Assembly (NCBI GenBank): GCA_035455185.1
Contig: DATIFQ010000117.1
Location: forward strand, 1-27,276
Length of the DNA stretch: 27,276 nucleotides
Direction of reading: 5' to 3'
Source: JAEHDI01 sp035455185
GTDB lineage: Bacteria; Acidobacteriota; Terriglobia; Bryobacterales; Bryobacteraceae
The translations under genes were made by a program, and so were the position numbers. Below, in pieces: positions 17,132-25,082 of this stretch. Below the pieces are notes generated by a model, which searched no databases, was not told the origin of the DNA, and saw nothing but the letters and a program-made list of their open reading frames with translations. The stretch's first letter is position 1; each line of letters starts with the position of its first letter.

Positions 17132-19303
17132 TTATTGAGAGAGCTCCAGGAGCAACTTTTGCGCGGGCCGGTAGCCCGGCGCGGCTTCGAGCGACAGCAG
17201 CACTTGCTCGCGTGCCTCGTCCACGCGGTTCGCCACCCGGTACGCCCGGGCAAGACTGAAATGCGACGTAGCCCTGTCGATCGGGCGCATCGCCACAAGA
17301 GCCTGGTACTCGCGAATCGCACCCTGCGTGTCGCCCACGGACAGCCACAGGTCTCCAAGCCGCCGGTGCAGGTCCTCGTCGCGCGGGTAGATGTAGTTGA
17401 GGCGGTCGAGCGCCTCGGCGGCTTCCCTTTTCTTGCCTGCCTCCTCCAACAGTGATGCAAGCTGCTTGATCGTCTCCGGGCTGCGCCCGCCGGTTTTGGC
17501 GTAACGGCTGAGTTCCGCGATGGCAGCAGGCTTGTCGCCCTTCGCGAGGTAAGCCTCGGCGAGCAACTCATAGACGCTGCCGTTCTCCACGAAATCCGGA
17601 TAGATGTCACGAATGGCGAGGCCCTCCCGGATCGCGTCGTCGTGACGCCCGCCTTTGACGAGCATGGCAACGGCCTTTAAGCCCGTCTTCCATTCGTCGA
17701 AACCGCGGACGGTCTTTCCGGTGGAGCCGTCAAGCCACGAAAGGAAACGCTGGTCGAACTCCTCGGGCTTCACGCCGAGGTGCTGCTCGACCACCTCGGG
17801 TGTGGTCTTTCGCTCGCCGAAAGATCGCATCATGTCGAGCAGCTTCGCGTAGCCCCATTTCTCATTGATGAAGTCGCAGATTCTGCCTGCCTGGAAGTAC
17901 GAGACCACAATCTGCGCGGGGTACGATGGCCGCAGGAAACCGCGGTCGAGCTGCGCGATTGGAAGGAGCTTCTTTTCGCGGATGGCGGCGATCACTTCCG
18001 GCGAGAGGCGGTCGCCCCAATCGGGCGATACGGCTGTCTCTTCGTGAACGGCCATGCCTTCCGTGAACCACCGCGGTACACGATGCTTCGTCGCAGTGAG
18101 CACAAACACGTGGCTCAGTTCATGCCAGAGCGTGCTGGCCCAATGGAACGTGCCGGGCTTGCGGCCGTTCGGGCTATCCATGGCGACGACGAAGCCGAAG
18201 GTCACGCCAAGGGCTCCGAGCCCCGGCATGCCGAGTGTGCGGACTGCGAAATCCTCGTGGTCCGGATAGACCTGAAGCTCCACGGGCCGGTCGAGCCGCA
18301 TCTGGTACTTGCGCTCGTAGGTGCGAATGGCGCGCGCCAGTTCGGCCTCAAAGTAGGGTTTCAGCAGATCGGCGTCCCGTTTGTGGAGTTTCAGCACCGC
18401 CTGGCCGGACTTCAGAACGACGAAGTGCTTGTGGCTGTCGAGCAGCCGCAGCGGATTGACCACGCCGGCGTACTGGTCGCCGTTGTTGTAACAGTACTCG
18501 AGGTGCCAGCGCGCCTCCTCGTCCTGGCCGAGCCGCATGAGATTGACGCCAAGCTCGGCACGGGCCCTCAGAAGCGCGGGATTGAGCTTCAGTGCTTTGC
18601 GGTAGAACTGGATGCCCTCTTCGTAGCGGCGGTTCAGCACGAGGAAATGGCCGGCTAGCGCGTAGGCTTCGCCGTACACGGGATTGACCTTCAGCACGCG
18701 GCCGATCCAGGGAGTCCCCGGCTTGTCTTCGAGCCAGTCAATCGCCGCGCGAATGGCCATCGCGTCCAGCGATTCGGGGTCGATCGACAACGCCATGTCG
18801 GCCTCCTCGGCGGCCTTACGCGGGTTGCCGTCTTCGAGAGCGAGGCGGGCAAGCAACTCGCGCGGCTCGGCGAACTTTGCGTCCAGACCGGCTGCGCGTT
18901 CGGCCAGTTCGACCGCCTTCCTTTCGTAGCCGTCGGAGGCGACCAGCGCCAGACCCAGGAGCGCTCCAGGGTTCCCGGGGCTGATTTCCAGCGCCTCCTG
19001 GAAGAGCTTCGCAGCGTCCTGTCTCTGCATCCGCTCGTGGAACAGGCGGCCCCACCGGACGCGATAAACCGCACTCTTTGGTTCCCGCGCCACGGCCTCG
19101 CGGAAAGCATCATTCGCCTGCCGGTGCCGTCCGAGCGCCCAGAAGCCTTCTGCACGCAGATAGGCGTCCGGCGACGCCGCGAGCTTTTCAAAACACGCCG
19201 AGGCTTCCTGCAACCGCCCGTGATGCCGGTGTGCGCGGCAGACATCGAGTGTCTGCGCCATTAACGGGACGGCCAACAGTAAGAGCAGGAAACCGCGAGT
19301 CAT
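17132..19303 (-). CDS. Exported TPR protein with gluzincin peptidase domain (Peptidase MA-like)
   Basis: The protein has 723 residues. MTRGFLLLLLAVPLMAQ is a signal peptide. TPR-like helical repeats run from about 18 to 270 (for example GIQFYRKALKLNPALLRARAEL) and again from about 560 to 720. Between them is a metallopeptidase domain with HELSH at 394-398 and a downstream Glu at 415 in PRWFTEGMAVHEE. This is the HExxH ... E gluzincin arrangement of the Peptidase_MA family. All zinc ligands are present, so it may be active in the periplasm. The start is firm: AGGAGGAGA (19319-19311) lies 7 bases before the ATG, inside the end of the caspase-like gene, and the two genes overlap by ATGA. A protease with flanking protein-interaction repeats, placed between VWA genes and MoxR, suggests a processing role in the same envelope machine. 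The target is unknown. Confidence 0.85.
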   Translation of the reverse strand: MTRGFLLLLLAVPLMAQTLDVCRAHRHHGRLQEASACFEKLAASPDAYLRAEGFWALGRHRQANDAFREAVAREPKSAVYRVRWGRLFHERMQRQDAAKLFQEALEISPGNPGALLGLALVASDGYERKAVELAERAAGLDAKFAEPRELLARLALEDGNPRKAAEEADMALSIDPESLDAMAIRAAIDWLEDKPGTPWIGRVLKVNPVYGEAYALAGHFLVLNRRYEEGIQFYRKALKLNPALLRARAELGVNLMRLGQDEEARWHLEYCYNNGDQYAGVVNPLRLLDSHKHFVVLKSGQAVLKLHKRDADLLKPYFEAELARAIRTYERKYQMRLDRPVELQVYPDHEDFAVRTLGMPGLGALGVTFGFVVAMDSPNGRKPGTFHWASTLWHELSHVFVLTATKHRVPRWFTEGMAVHEETAVSPDWGDRLSPEVIAAIREKKLLPIAQLDRGFLRPSYPAQIVVSYFQAGRICDFINEKWGYAKLLDMMRSFGERKTTPEVVEQHLGVKPEEFDQRFLSWLDGSTGKTVRGFDEWKTGLKAVAMLVKGGRHDDAIREGLAIRDIYPDFVENGSVYELLAEAYLAKGDKPAAIAELSRYAKTGGRSPETIKQLASLLEEAGKKREAAEALDRLNYIYPRDEDLHRRLGDLWLSVGDTQGAIREYQALVAMRPIDRATSHFSLARAYRVANRVDEAREQVLLSLEAAPGYRPAQKLLLELSQ

Positions 19304-20223
19304 CGGTCAATCTCCTCCTGCGTCCGGGCAAGGTCGAGCAGCAGAGCGCCAAGCTGTTTGCGATAATCGTCCGACGGCATGGCGGCTTTGCGGTACTTGA
19401 GGAGATCGATCTGCCGTTCGAGCTCCTCTCTCTTCGCTAGAAGTTCTCGTTTTTCCGGGCTGTTCGCCGCGGCCTGGGCGCTGCCGAAGCGTACCAGCGT
19501 GAACGACCCGGCCAGGCTTCCCTGGCCGTTTTCGGTAGATGGCGCGCGGACCCCCTGCCGGGCCCCGGTGTCGTCCAGCATCGCGTGCTCGGTGGCCAAA
19601 CGCTTTTGTGAATCGTAGAACTCGACAGTTTTGCTGTCCGCGTAGCGGAAGGCTTCCAGTGCGGACACCGACTCGTTCTTATCCGTATCCGCGGCGGCGT
19701 CACGCAACGCCTCCACCCAATAGCGGGCGAACACGGTCGCGTTCTTCTCAGTGCCGCTCTTTGTGGCGGTGATGACGACGCGGTTCTCCTTGCCGAGCGT
19801 GTCGAGGGCGCCCCCGCTGGCACTGGTCATGTTCACGACCAGTTGCCGCGAAGTTGGGACGCGGTCGAGCAGCCCCGCGAGCTCAATGGCCGATAGATCC
19901 GGACCCGGCAGGTTGAACTTGTAGTCGACGCCGTCGAACGTGCCGTGGCCGATCAGCATGACGACCAGCGCGTCATCAGGCCGGCAGTCTCGTGAGAAGG
20001 CTTCGAGCGCAGCACGGACACGCTCGCGCGTGGCCGCTGGACCGTAAAGCGTCTCGACGCGCGCCTCCCCACTGCTTTCCCGGAGAATCTTGTCGACGGT
20101 CTTCGCCAGTGAGACAAAGCGTTGCTCGTAGTCCGGCTCGCCGCCGAGGCCCGAAACAGTGAGATAGCACGTACCCGCCGGAAGCGAGAGGCTGGAGCAC
20201 AGCAACAGCCCAGCGAGTCTCAT
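19300..20223 (-). CDS. Caspase-fold exported protein with Ser in place of the catalytic Cys
   Basis: The start is ATG 20223, overlapping the preceding stop by 4 bases, which gives 307 residues. MRLAGLLLCSSLSLPAGTC is a signal peptide. The domain looks like peptidase clan CD (caspase/gingipain/legumain): DDALVVMLIGHGTFDG holds the expected catalytic His (H93), and LVVNMTSASGG (128-138) aligns with the usual D-A-C-x-S-G-G. There the Cys is replaced by Ser134 and the Asp by Met132. The C-terminal part (about 250-307) is a charged coiled-coil-like helix (KREELLAKREELERQIDLLKYR type). Either it is a catalytically dead regulator, or it uses Ser, which would be unusual. Its place between a VWA protein and a metallopeptidase suggests an adaptor in the MoxR/VWA envelope system. 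The fold call rests on motif reading only. Confidence 0.65.
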   Translation of the reverse strand: MRLAGLLLCSSLSLPAGTCYLTVSGLGGEPDYEQRFVSLAKTVDKILRESSGEARVETLYGPAATRERVRAALEAFSRDCRPDDALVVMLIGHGTFDGVDYKFNLPGPDLSAIELAGLLDRVPTSRQLVVNMTSASGGALDTLGKENRVVITATKSGTEKNATVFARYWVEALRDAAADTDKNESVSALEAFRYADSKTVEFYDSQKRLATEHAMLDDTGARQGVRAPSTENGQGSLAGSFTLVRFGSAQAAANSPEKRELLAKREELERQIDLLKYRKAAMPSDDYRKQLGALLLDLARTQEEIDR

Positions 20224-22481
20224 ACCACCCCCCAACGGCGACGCAGCAGCCACTCGGCGCTTTTGAGCGCGATCAGCGCGAGGAACAACGCCGGCATGTC
20301 CCATAGATCGCGGGCTTCCCGCGTGGTAATGCCGGCTTCGGAGTACGAGATTTCATCCGTCAGCTTCGCCGCATCCTGTGGGCGGTAGTAACGGCCGCCG
20401 GTCTCATCGGCGAGTTTCTCGAGCAGTTCGCGATTCTGCTCGGCCCGGAAATTCTCGGCGACGCCGTCTTCGCGGCGGAAGGCCATCACGTCGCGCCCGA
20501 GTTCTTCCGCGCCCCTTGTCGCCGCCGCCTCCACAAGATAGGAACCCGGCTTCTCTGCAGCCCATTCGCCCTGGTACACGCCCGGCTCTCCCTGAGCCGG
20601 CGCGAGCGTCACACTCGCCGAAGCGCCGTCGGGCCCGAGGATGCGTGCTTCGACGCGGGCGTCTGCCGCCGGCGCGTATGCCTTGTCCCGTACTTCCGCC
20701 CGAAGAGGGATGCGGGCTTCGTCGGCGATCACCTGGCGGGGCGTCGACACGGTGACCTGCGACGGCGATTCCGCCACCAGCCAGCGCAGCAACTGCTGCC
20801 AGAACATCTCGTGCATGCGGTCGGTGTGTTCCTGGAGCATCTTCCAGCGCCAGCTTCCGCCGGTTGCCATCACCGCGGAGCGTCCCCGGCCGAAGTTCTG
20901 CGTCACCAGCAACGGCGACCGTTGCCTTCCACCCACAACCGACTCGGCCAGCACAAGCGCGCCAGGCTTCGCGCTGCCCGCCTCCTGGTAGTCGGCCAGC
21001 GCCGGTAGTTTCTTCCACCGTTGCGCGTTTCGCTCGGCTTCCTCCTCCAGCCGGCAGATGAGGCTGTCGCGGCCGGCGGCGGTCAGTTCCACGGTCGCCG
21101 GATCGCGCCGAAACGTCCCCTTTCGCGTGGGCAGTACGACGGGGAGCAGGTCCGCCAGCGGAGACTGCCCATAGCCGCCGTCGGCGAGCGCCGCTCTCCC
21201 TCCGAGAAAGAGAACGCCGCCGCCGCGCCGGTCGGCGAATTGCCGCACCAACTCCTGTTGGGCCGGGGTGAAGTAGCTTGCCTCGACATCGCCGATGATC
21301 AAACCCTGAAAGCGGAAGAGTACTTCGGCGGCCGTCGGAAAGCCGTCTTCGAACTCCTTCGGCTTGTCGACGCCCTGCACGTAGATCTTGTTCTGCGTGG
21401 TGCGCAGGATCGACGTGATCTGGAGACTGCGGTCCTCCTCGACCGCGCGGCGTATGAACTTCAGCTCCCAGCGCGGATCGCCCTCCAGGTACAGGAGTCT
21501 CGGCCGGAAGGCTTCCACGTTGATCAGACGGGCGACCATGTTGTTGTTCAGGTTTTCCTCGCCGGCGAGCGGCGCGACCGCCACATCCAATCCGCGGGCC
21601 CCGGCAACGCCCGCATTGAAATCAACCGTCTCGACCTGGGGCTCGCCCTCCGCGCCAAAGACGATCTCGCGAGAGGCGAGCACCTTGCCGGCATCGCTCA
21701 CGGTCAACCGCGCCTTCTGCTGCGCATAGCCGTGCTGCCGGAGCGTCACCTGCGCGCTGAGCCGGGAATCCGCCAGCACCCGGGCCGGCACGGTGACGTC
21801 GCTAAGCTCCACGTCACGGGCGAACTGCTCCCTTCCGAATCCGATCGCATGCACCGGGATGCGCCGCCGCCGGATCTCGGAGATCGTCTCCAGGCCGATG
21901 CCGCCGCTGTTGTCCGCGCCGTCGCTCAGCAGCACTACCGCACCGATCGGCAATGCGGCGCTTTCGGCGGAAAGTTGTCTCAGTGAATCGCCGAGGTGCG
22001 TCGCCTGCGCCCCGGCGGTGACTTGGCCGATCTCGCCGATCCTCTCCAGGCGCTCGCCGAAACGATACATCCGCACCTGGAACCGCTTCCGCAGTCCGGC
22101 GACCAGCCCCCCCTTGAGCACCGCGGCGGCCTGCTCCCGGCGAGTGCCGCCATCCTCTCGCAGCGCCATGCTCCGTGAATCGTCCACCACAATCGCGACG
22201 ATGTTCTGCTGCGGCTTGAGCGTCGCCACGCTGATCGCCGGGTGCCACAAAAGCAGAAGCAGCAGGGCCGCCAGCGAACTCTGGAGCGCCCACACGGCCG
22301 CCGGACGCCAACCGGAAAGGCCGGCAGCCAGCCTCTCGCGACGCCGCCAGATGAGCCATCCGAGCAGGCCCGACGCCATTGATACGGCCACGGCCAAAAC
22401 CCAGACCGGATAACGCGACAGCAACACAAAGCTCCCCTTTTCATACACCGTGGGGGAATACTTAAAGAAAAACTCGAACAT
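20220..22481 (-). CDS. Membrane VWA protein with glutamine-amidotransferase-like region
   Basis: This 753-residue protein has two N-terminal membrane segments (about 23-46 and 60-80). They are followed by a VWA domain, NIVAIVVDDSRSM, with a complete DxSxS site at 100-104 and AVVLLSDGADNSGG at 181-194. A beta-sandwich linker leads to a Rossmann-like glutamine-amidotransferase-type region (from PRLLYLEGDPRW at about 328, through GLIIGDVEASYFTPAQQE and GGGVLFLGG). No Cys nucleophile is visible there, so it is probably not an enzyme. The C-terminus has an Ig-like part (about 600-680) and a last membrane helix (LWDMPALFLALIALKSAEWLL) ending in basic residues. It is a typical partner of BatA-type proteins in acidobacterial and planctomycete MoxR clusters. 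The gap to the preceding DUF4159 gene is 27 bases, and the next gene starts inside its stop. Confidence 0.85.
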   Translation of the reverse strand: MFEFFFKYSPTVYEKGSFVLLSRYPVWVLAVAVSMASGLLGWLIWRRRERLAAGLSGWRPAAVWALQSSLAALLLLLLWHPAISVATLKPQQNIVAIVVDDSRSMALREDGGTRREQAAAVLKGGLVAGLRKRFQVRMYRFGERLERIGEIGQVTAGAQATHLGDSLRQLSAESAALPIGAVVLLSDGADNSGGIGLETISEIRRRRIPVHAIGFGREQFARDVELSDVTVPARVLADSRLSAQVTLRQHGYAQQKARLTVSDAGKVLASREIVFGAEGEPQVETVDFNAGVAGARGLDVAVAPLAGEENLNNNMVARLINVEAFRPRLLYLEGDPRWELKFIRRAVEEDRSLQITSILRTTQNKIYVQGVDKPKEFEDGFPTAAEVLFRFQGLIIGDVEASYFTPAQQELVRQFADRRGGGVLFLGGRAALADGGYGQSPLADLLPVVLPTRKGTFRRDPATVELTAAGRDSLICRLEEEAERNAQRWKKLPALADYQEAGSAKPGALVLAESVVGGRQRSPLLVTQNFGRGRSAVMATGGSWRWKMLQEHTDRMHEMFWQQLLRWLVAESPSQVTVSTPRQVIADEARIPLRAEVRDKAYAPAADARVEARILGPDGASASVTLAPAQGEPGVYQGEWAAEKPGSYLVEAAATRGAEELGRDVMAFRREDGVAENFRAEQNRELLEKLADETGGRYYRPQDAAKLTDEISYSEAGITTREARDLWDMPALFLALIALKSAEWLLRRRWGVV

Positions 22482-22508
22482 GTCGCGCTCGCCGTTTCGG
22501 TTTTTTTG

Positions 22509-23315
22509 CTAGTGCGTCATCGAATAAATGATGTAGTTGATCCCGACGCGGTAAGCGAGGGATGCATAGCGCTCCGGATACTGTGGCATGTCAGCCCACT
22601 CCCAGGCGTCGCCGAGGTCCATGTTGGCGCAAACGGCCACCATCAGGCGGCCCCGGTCGTCATAGATGCCCCGCCAGAGCGGCTCGACGCCATCCTGCTC
22701 ATAGGTGACGCCCGTGCGGAACATGATAATGCCGGGCACCTGAAACCGCTCGTCGAGATCATACAGGACGTGGAAGATCGCATCGTCGTTGCCGATGTCG
22801 ACGACCGGCCGGTCCGGGAAAACCCGCCGGAGGCTCGACATGAAGATGTCCCACTCCCACGTTCCGTGGAAGTCGTCGGTCATGAGAAAGCCGCCGCGAA
22901 GGAGGTACTCGCGAAGTTTCTTCGCGTGGGCATCAGTCAGATCCCAGTGTCCTGTCTCCACCGCGTATACGAACGGATAGTTGAAGATATCGTCGGACTC
23001 AAGGTCGACCACCTGCTCGACCGAGCGCGTGTGTATCCGCGTAAGCCGCCTGACGCCTTGGACGAACTGCCGGTCGGCCTTCGGATAATCGGTCGTCCAC
23101 GAGCCGCGAAAGCCCCAATAGCCGCCGGATCGTATCGAATTGTAACGGAGGCGCGCGAAGGCGAATTCGGTCTTCTCGTTAGCGTCAGGGGGAATCGGGG
23201 CGGGATTGTCTTCCTCCCGAAGGAAATAGCGCAACCTGCTCTCTTGCAGCGCGAGCGCCGCGCACACAGCGAGCAGAAGGAGTAACACCACCGGCGTGAA
23301 TGTCCGAGCACGCAT
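22509..23315 (-). CDS. DUF4159 domain protein, exported or membrane-anchored
   Basis: The protein has 268 residues. MRARTFTPVVLLLLLAVCAALAL is a signal peptide or anchor. The rest matches the DUF4159 pattern: FAFARLRYNS near the N-terminus, DIFNYPFVYAVETGHWDLTD, LREYLLRGGFLMTDDFHG, and MVAVCANMDLGDAWEWAD near the end, with a closing GINYIIYSMTH. The family has a class-I-glutamine-amidotransferase-like fold without a proven activity, and is regularly coded with MoxR, DUF58 and VWA genes. It is the first gene of the eight-gene minus-strand operon. GGGGGG directly upstream of the ATG may serve as the ribosome binding site. A palindrome with a possible -10 box lies 14-37 bases before the start. 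Confidence 0.88.
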   Translation of the reverse strand: MRARTFTPVVLLLLLAVCAALALQESRLRYFLREEDNPAPIPPDANEKTEFAFARLRYNSIRSGGYWGFRGSWTTDYPKADRQFVQGVRRLTRIHTRSVEQVVDLESDDIFNYPFVYAVETGHWDLTDAHAKKLREYLLRGGFLMTDDFHGTWEWDIFMSSLRRVFPDRPVVDIGNDDAIFHVLYDLDERFQVPGIIMFRTGVTYEQDGVEPLWRGIYDDRGRLMVAVCANMDLGDAWEWADMPQYPERYASLAYRVGINYIIYSMTH

Positions 23316-23328
23316 CGGCCCCCCGCAG

Positions 23329-23352
23329 ATGAATCCAGAATAGCAGATTCAT
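23329..23352 (-). promoter_or_regulatory. Palindrome around a possible -10 box upstream of the MoxR/VWA operon
   Basis: ATGAATC (23329-23335) and GATTCAT (23346-23352) are perfect 7-base inverted arms separated by 10 bases. On the minus strand the middle contains TGCTATTCT, whose TATTCT (23342-23337) resembles an extended -10. It would start transcription about 15 bases before the DUF4159 ATG. No good -35 is seen. The arrangement fits an operator over the promoter, but could also be a chance hairpin. Confidence 0.35.
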
Positions 23353-23376
23353 GAACACCGGCACTCAGTAAAGCGC

Positions 23377-24547
23377 TCAGCTCAGGTCGGGCAGATCGTA
23401 CTCGCCGAGTTCAAGCGGATAGCGCCCTCGCTCGCGAATGAGGTCAACGACGTACTCGTAGTTCGCGGCGCTGACGTTGCCCGGCACCGAGTGGTCGGAC
23501 TGGAAGATGTAGCCGCCGCCCTTCGCCGCATTGAGCTTGGTCAGGACTGCCCGCTTCAGTTCCTCGCGGGTGCCGTTCGCCCAGAGCAGCACGTCCATGT
23601 TCCCGCAGAAGCCGATGCGATGCCCGTAGCGCCGGCGCAGGTCGACGACATCCAGTCCCGCCTTGGCTTCGAGCGGGTTGTAGGCGTCCACGCCGATCTC
23701 GATGAAGTCCTCGAAAATGCGATTGACGTTTCCGCACCCGTGATAAATGACAGGCAGACCGTTCGCGTGGCAGGCGTCGATGATCGCCTTCACCCCCGGC
23801 TTGAAATACTTGCGCCAGTACTCAGGCGAGAAGAACGTTCCTTTCTTGTATGCTACGTCGCCCCAGATCACCATGCCGTCGAGCATCCCGCCGGCGGCTT
23901 TGATCTGCGCCTTCGCGAGTTCGAGCGAGAACGCATTGATCCGCTCGACGAAGCGGGCTACTTCATCCGGGTATTCGCCGATCCAGAGCATCACATTCTC
24001 CGAGCCGATGATGCGCCAGAGCGTCTCGTGTCCCTCACAGACGCTGCCGTAAACGGGGAAATCGGGATGAAGCGACTTCACGATGTCGATCCACGGCGCG
24101 AGGTCGCGCGTGAAGCCGTCGCCGACGCCGGCAATCTGGTTGTCGCCCCCTCGGAAAAAGCGGCGCTCATCCCACGGGTCGTCGAAAGAGAACGCCCGCA
24201 TCTTCTCGATGCTGTCGGTCTCAAACCGCAGGAAAGCCGGCATCGGGGCGTCGAATCGCTTCCGGATCATGGCGCCGAAGCCGGTCCGCACAACGACCTC
24301 TTCGTCCGTCTCGGAAACCATCTCGAATGGCCGGATTTGTGGATCCATGTTGGGGATGGTGACTTGCCAGTCGAGGTCGTAGTAGCGGTAGATGTCCGCG
24401 TCCGCCGCGAGACCCAGCTCTTCCCTCCACCGCCTGAGGAAGCTCCCCCAGAAAAAAGTCGCTGACCGGGACGCGGTCCGGCTCCTCGTGCCGCAGGGCC
24501 TTGTTCATCCGCTCGAGCTTGGCGAGGCAATTGGAGGTGCGGGGCAT
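23377..24547 (-). pseudogene. URO-D-like methyltransferase split by a one-base frameshift
   Basis: The intact C-terminal frame (from ATG 24348, 323 residues) is a URO-D superfamily protein: VIYHGCGN (H203, C205) and GFCGNMD (C248) give the His-x-Cys ... Cys zinc pattern of corrinoid-type methyltransferases. The N-terminal 32 residues (MPRTSNCLAKLERMNKALRH, then EEPDRVPVSDFF) are coded in another frame, starting at ATG 24547. Removing one base from the six A's at 24452-24457 (six T's in the coding strand) joins the two frames into DFFWGSFLRRWREELGL ... DLDWQVTIPNM and gives a normal 389-residue protein. So the gene is either truly broken or carries a homopolymer error. The full protein would be a paralogue of the gene at 561-1673. 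No corrinoid partner is nearby. It lies 61 bases upstream of DUF4159 on the same strand. Confidence 0.75.
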
Positions 24548-24601
24548 GAGAAGGTGATTTTACCGCTGTCGCAATCCGTAGCCATGGGATAAACTCGTGC
24601 T

Positions 24602-24802
24602 ATGGGTGCCAAAGCAAAGCCCCAAATTATTCTGCGAGACGGAAAGCCGGCGGCCGTGATCCTCGACATCGACAAGTACCGCCAGTTGCTGGAACGGGCG
24701 GAGGACGCCGAGGATCTCAGGACTCTGACGTCCATGCGCCGCCAGAAGCTCAAGTTCAGACGATTGGACGACGTACTGAAAGAGATCGGCAGTCGTGCAT
24801 GA
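24602..24802 (+). CDS. Type II antitoxin, Phd/YefM family
   Basis: This 66-residue protein has the Phd/YefM layout. A short beta-rich N-terminal DNA-binding part (PQIILRDGKPAAVILDIDKYRQLLE) has the typical 'xxGKPxAVxxxxxYxxLxE' pattern, followed by a helical tail (RRLDDVLKEIGSRA) that would wrap the toxin. Such antitoxins bind their own promoter together with the toxin. The stop (TGA 24800-24802) overlaps the toxin start by 8 bases. No clear Shine-Dalgarno is seen before ATG 24602. GATAAA at 24588-24593 is a weak -10 candidate without a good -35. It is divergent from the broken URO-D-like gene, 54 bases away. Confidence 0.85.
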   Translation: MGAKAKPQIILRDGKPAAVILDIDKYRQLLERAEDAEDLRTLTSMRRQKLKFRRLDDVLKEIGSRA

Positions 24803-25049
24803 GATCCTCGTCTCCAGCCAGGCAGGGCGAGATCTTCGACGCGCGCCCGCTGTCATTCTCCAACGGGTAGTCCGGGCCATCAAAGCGCTCTCCAACGATC
24901 CCCGTCCATCGGGCGCGCGAAAGATCACCGGGTCGAAGAACGATTGGCGGATTCGAATCGGGGACTATCGCGTCCTGTACGAACTGAACGACACTGAGCG
25001 CACGGTTCGCGTCATGCGAGTAAGGCACCGGCGAGAGGTTTACCGGTAA
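24795..25049 (+). CDS. Type II toxin, RelE/ParE family
   Basis: This 84-residue protein has the RelE/ParE pattern: an N-terminal strand and helix (HEILVSSQAGRDLRRAP), NDPRPSGARKITGSKNDWRIRIGDYRVLYEL, and a final strand TVRVMRVRHRREVYR. The C-terminal Arg, His and Tyr residues fit the basic active-site set of mRNA-cleaving RelE-type toxins, so RelE is slightly favoured over gyrase-targeting ParE. The start is GTG 24795 inside the end of the antitoxin gene; the ATG at 24799 is out of frame. The 8-base overlap shows translational coupling, as usual for these pairs. Confidence 0.87.
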   Translation: MHEILVSSQAGRDLRRAPAVILQRVVRAIKALSNDPRPSGARKITGSKNDWRIRIGDYRVLYELNDTERTVRVMRVRHRREVYR

Positions 25050-25082
25050 ACGTGTCCGTGCTCCCGCGACTTCAGGCCGCGC

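Noticed and set aside
17122..17670. N-terminal extension of MoxR
   Set aside because: It overlaps the end of the TPR-peptidase gene in another frame, is Arg/Ser-rich shadow sequence, and MoxR family length fits the start at 17121.
9814..23315. MoxR/VWA operon as an antiviral or conflict system
   Set aside because: No nuclease, toxin or phage-linked gene is present, and the family set matches the envelope-type MoxR clusters common in this phylum.
24452..24457. Programmed -1 ribosomal frameshift
   Set aside because: The frame needed is +1 relative to the upstream frame; a -1 slip enters the third frame.
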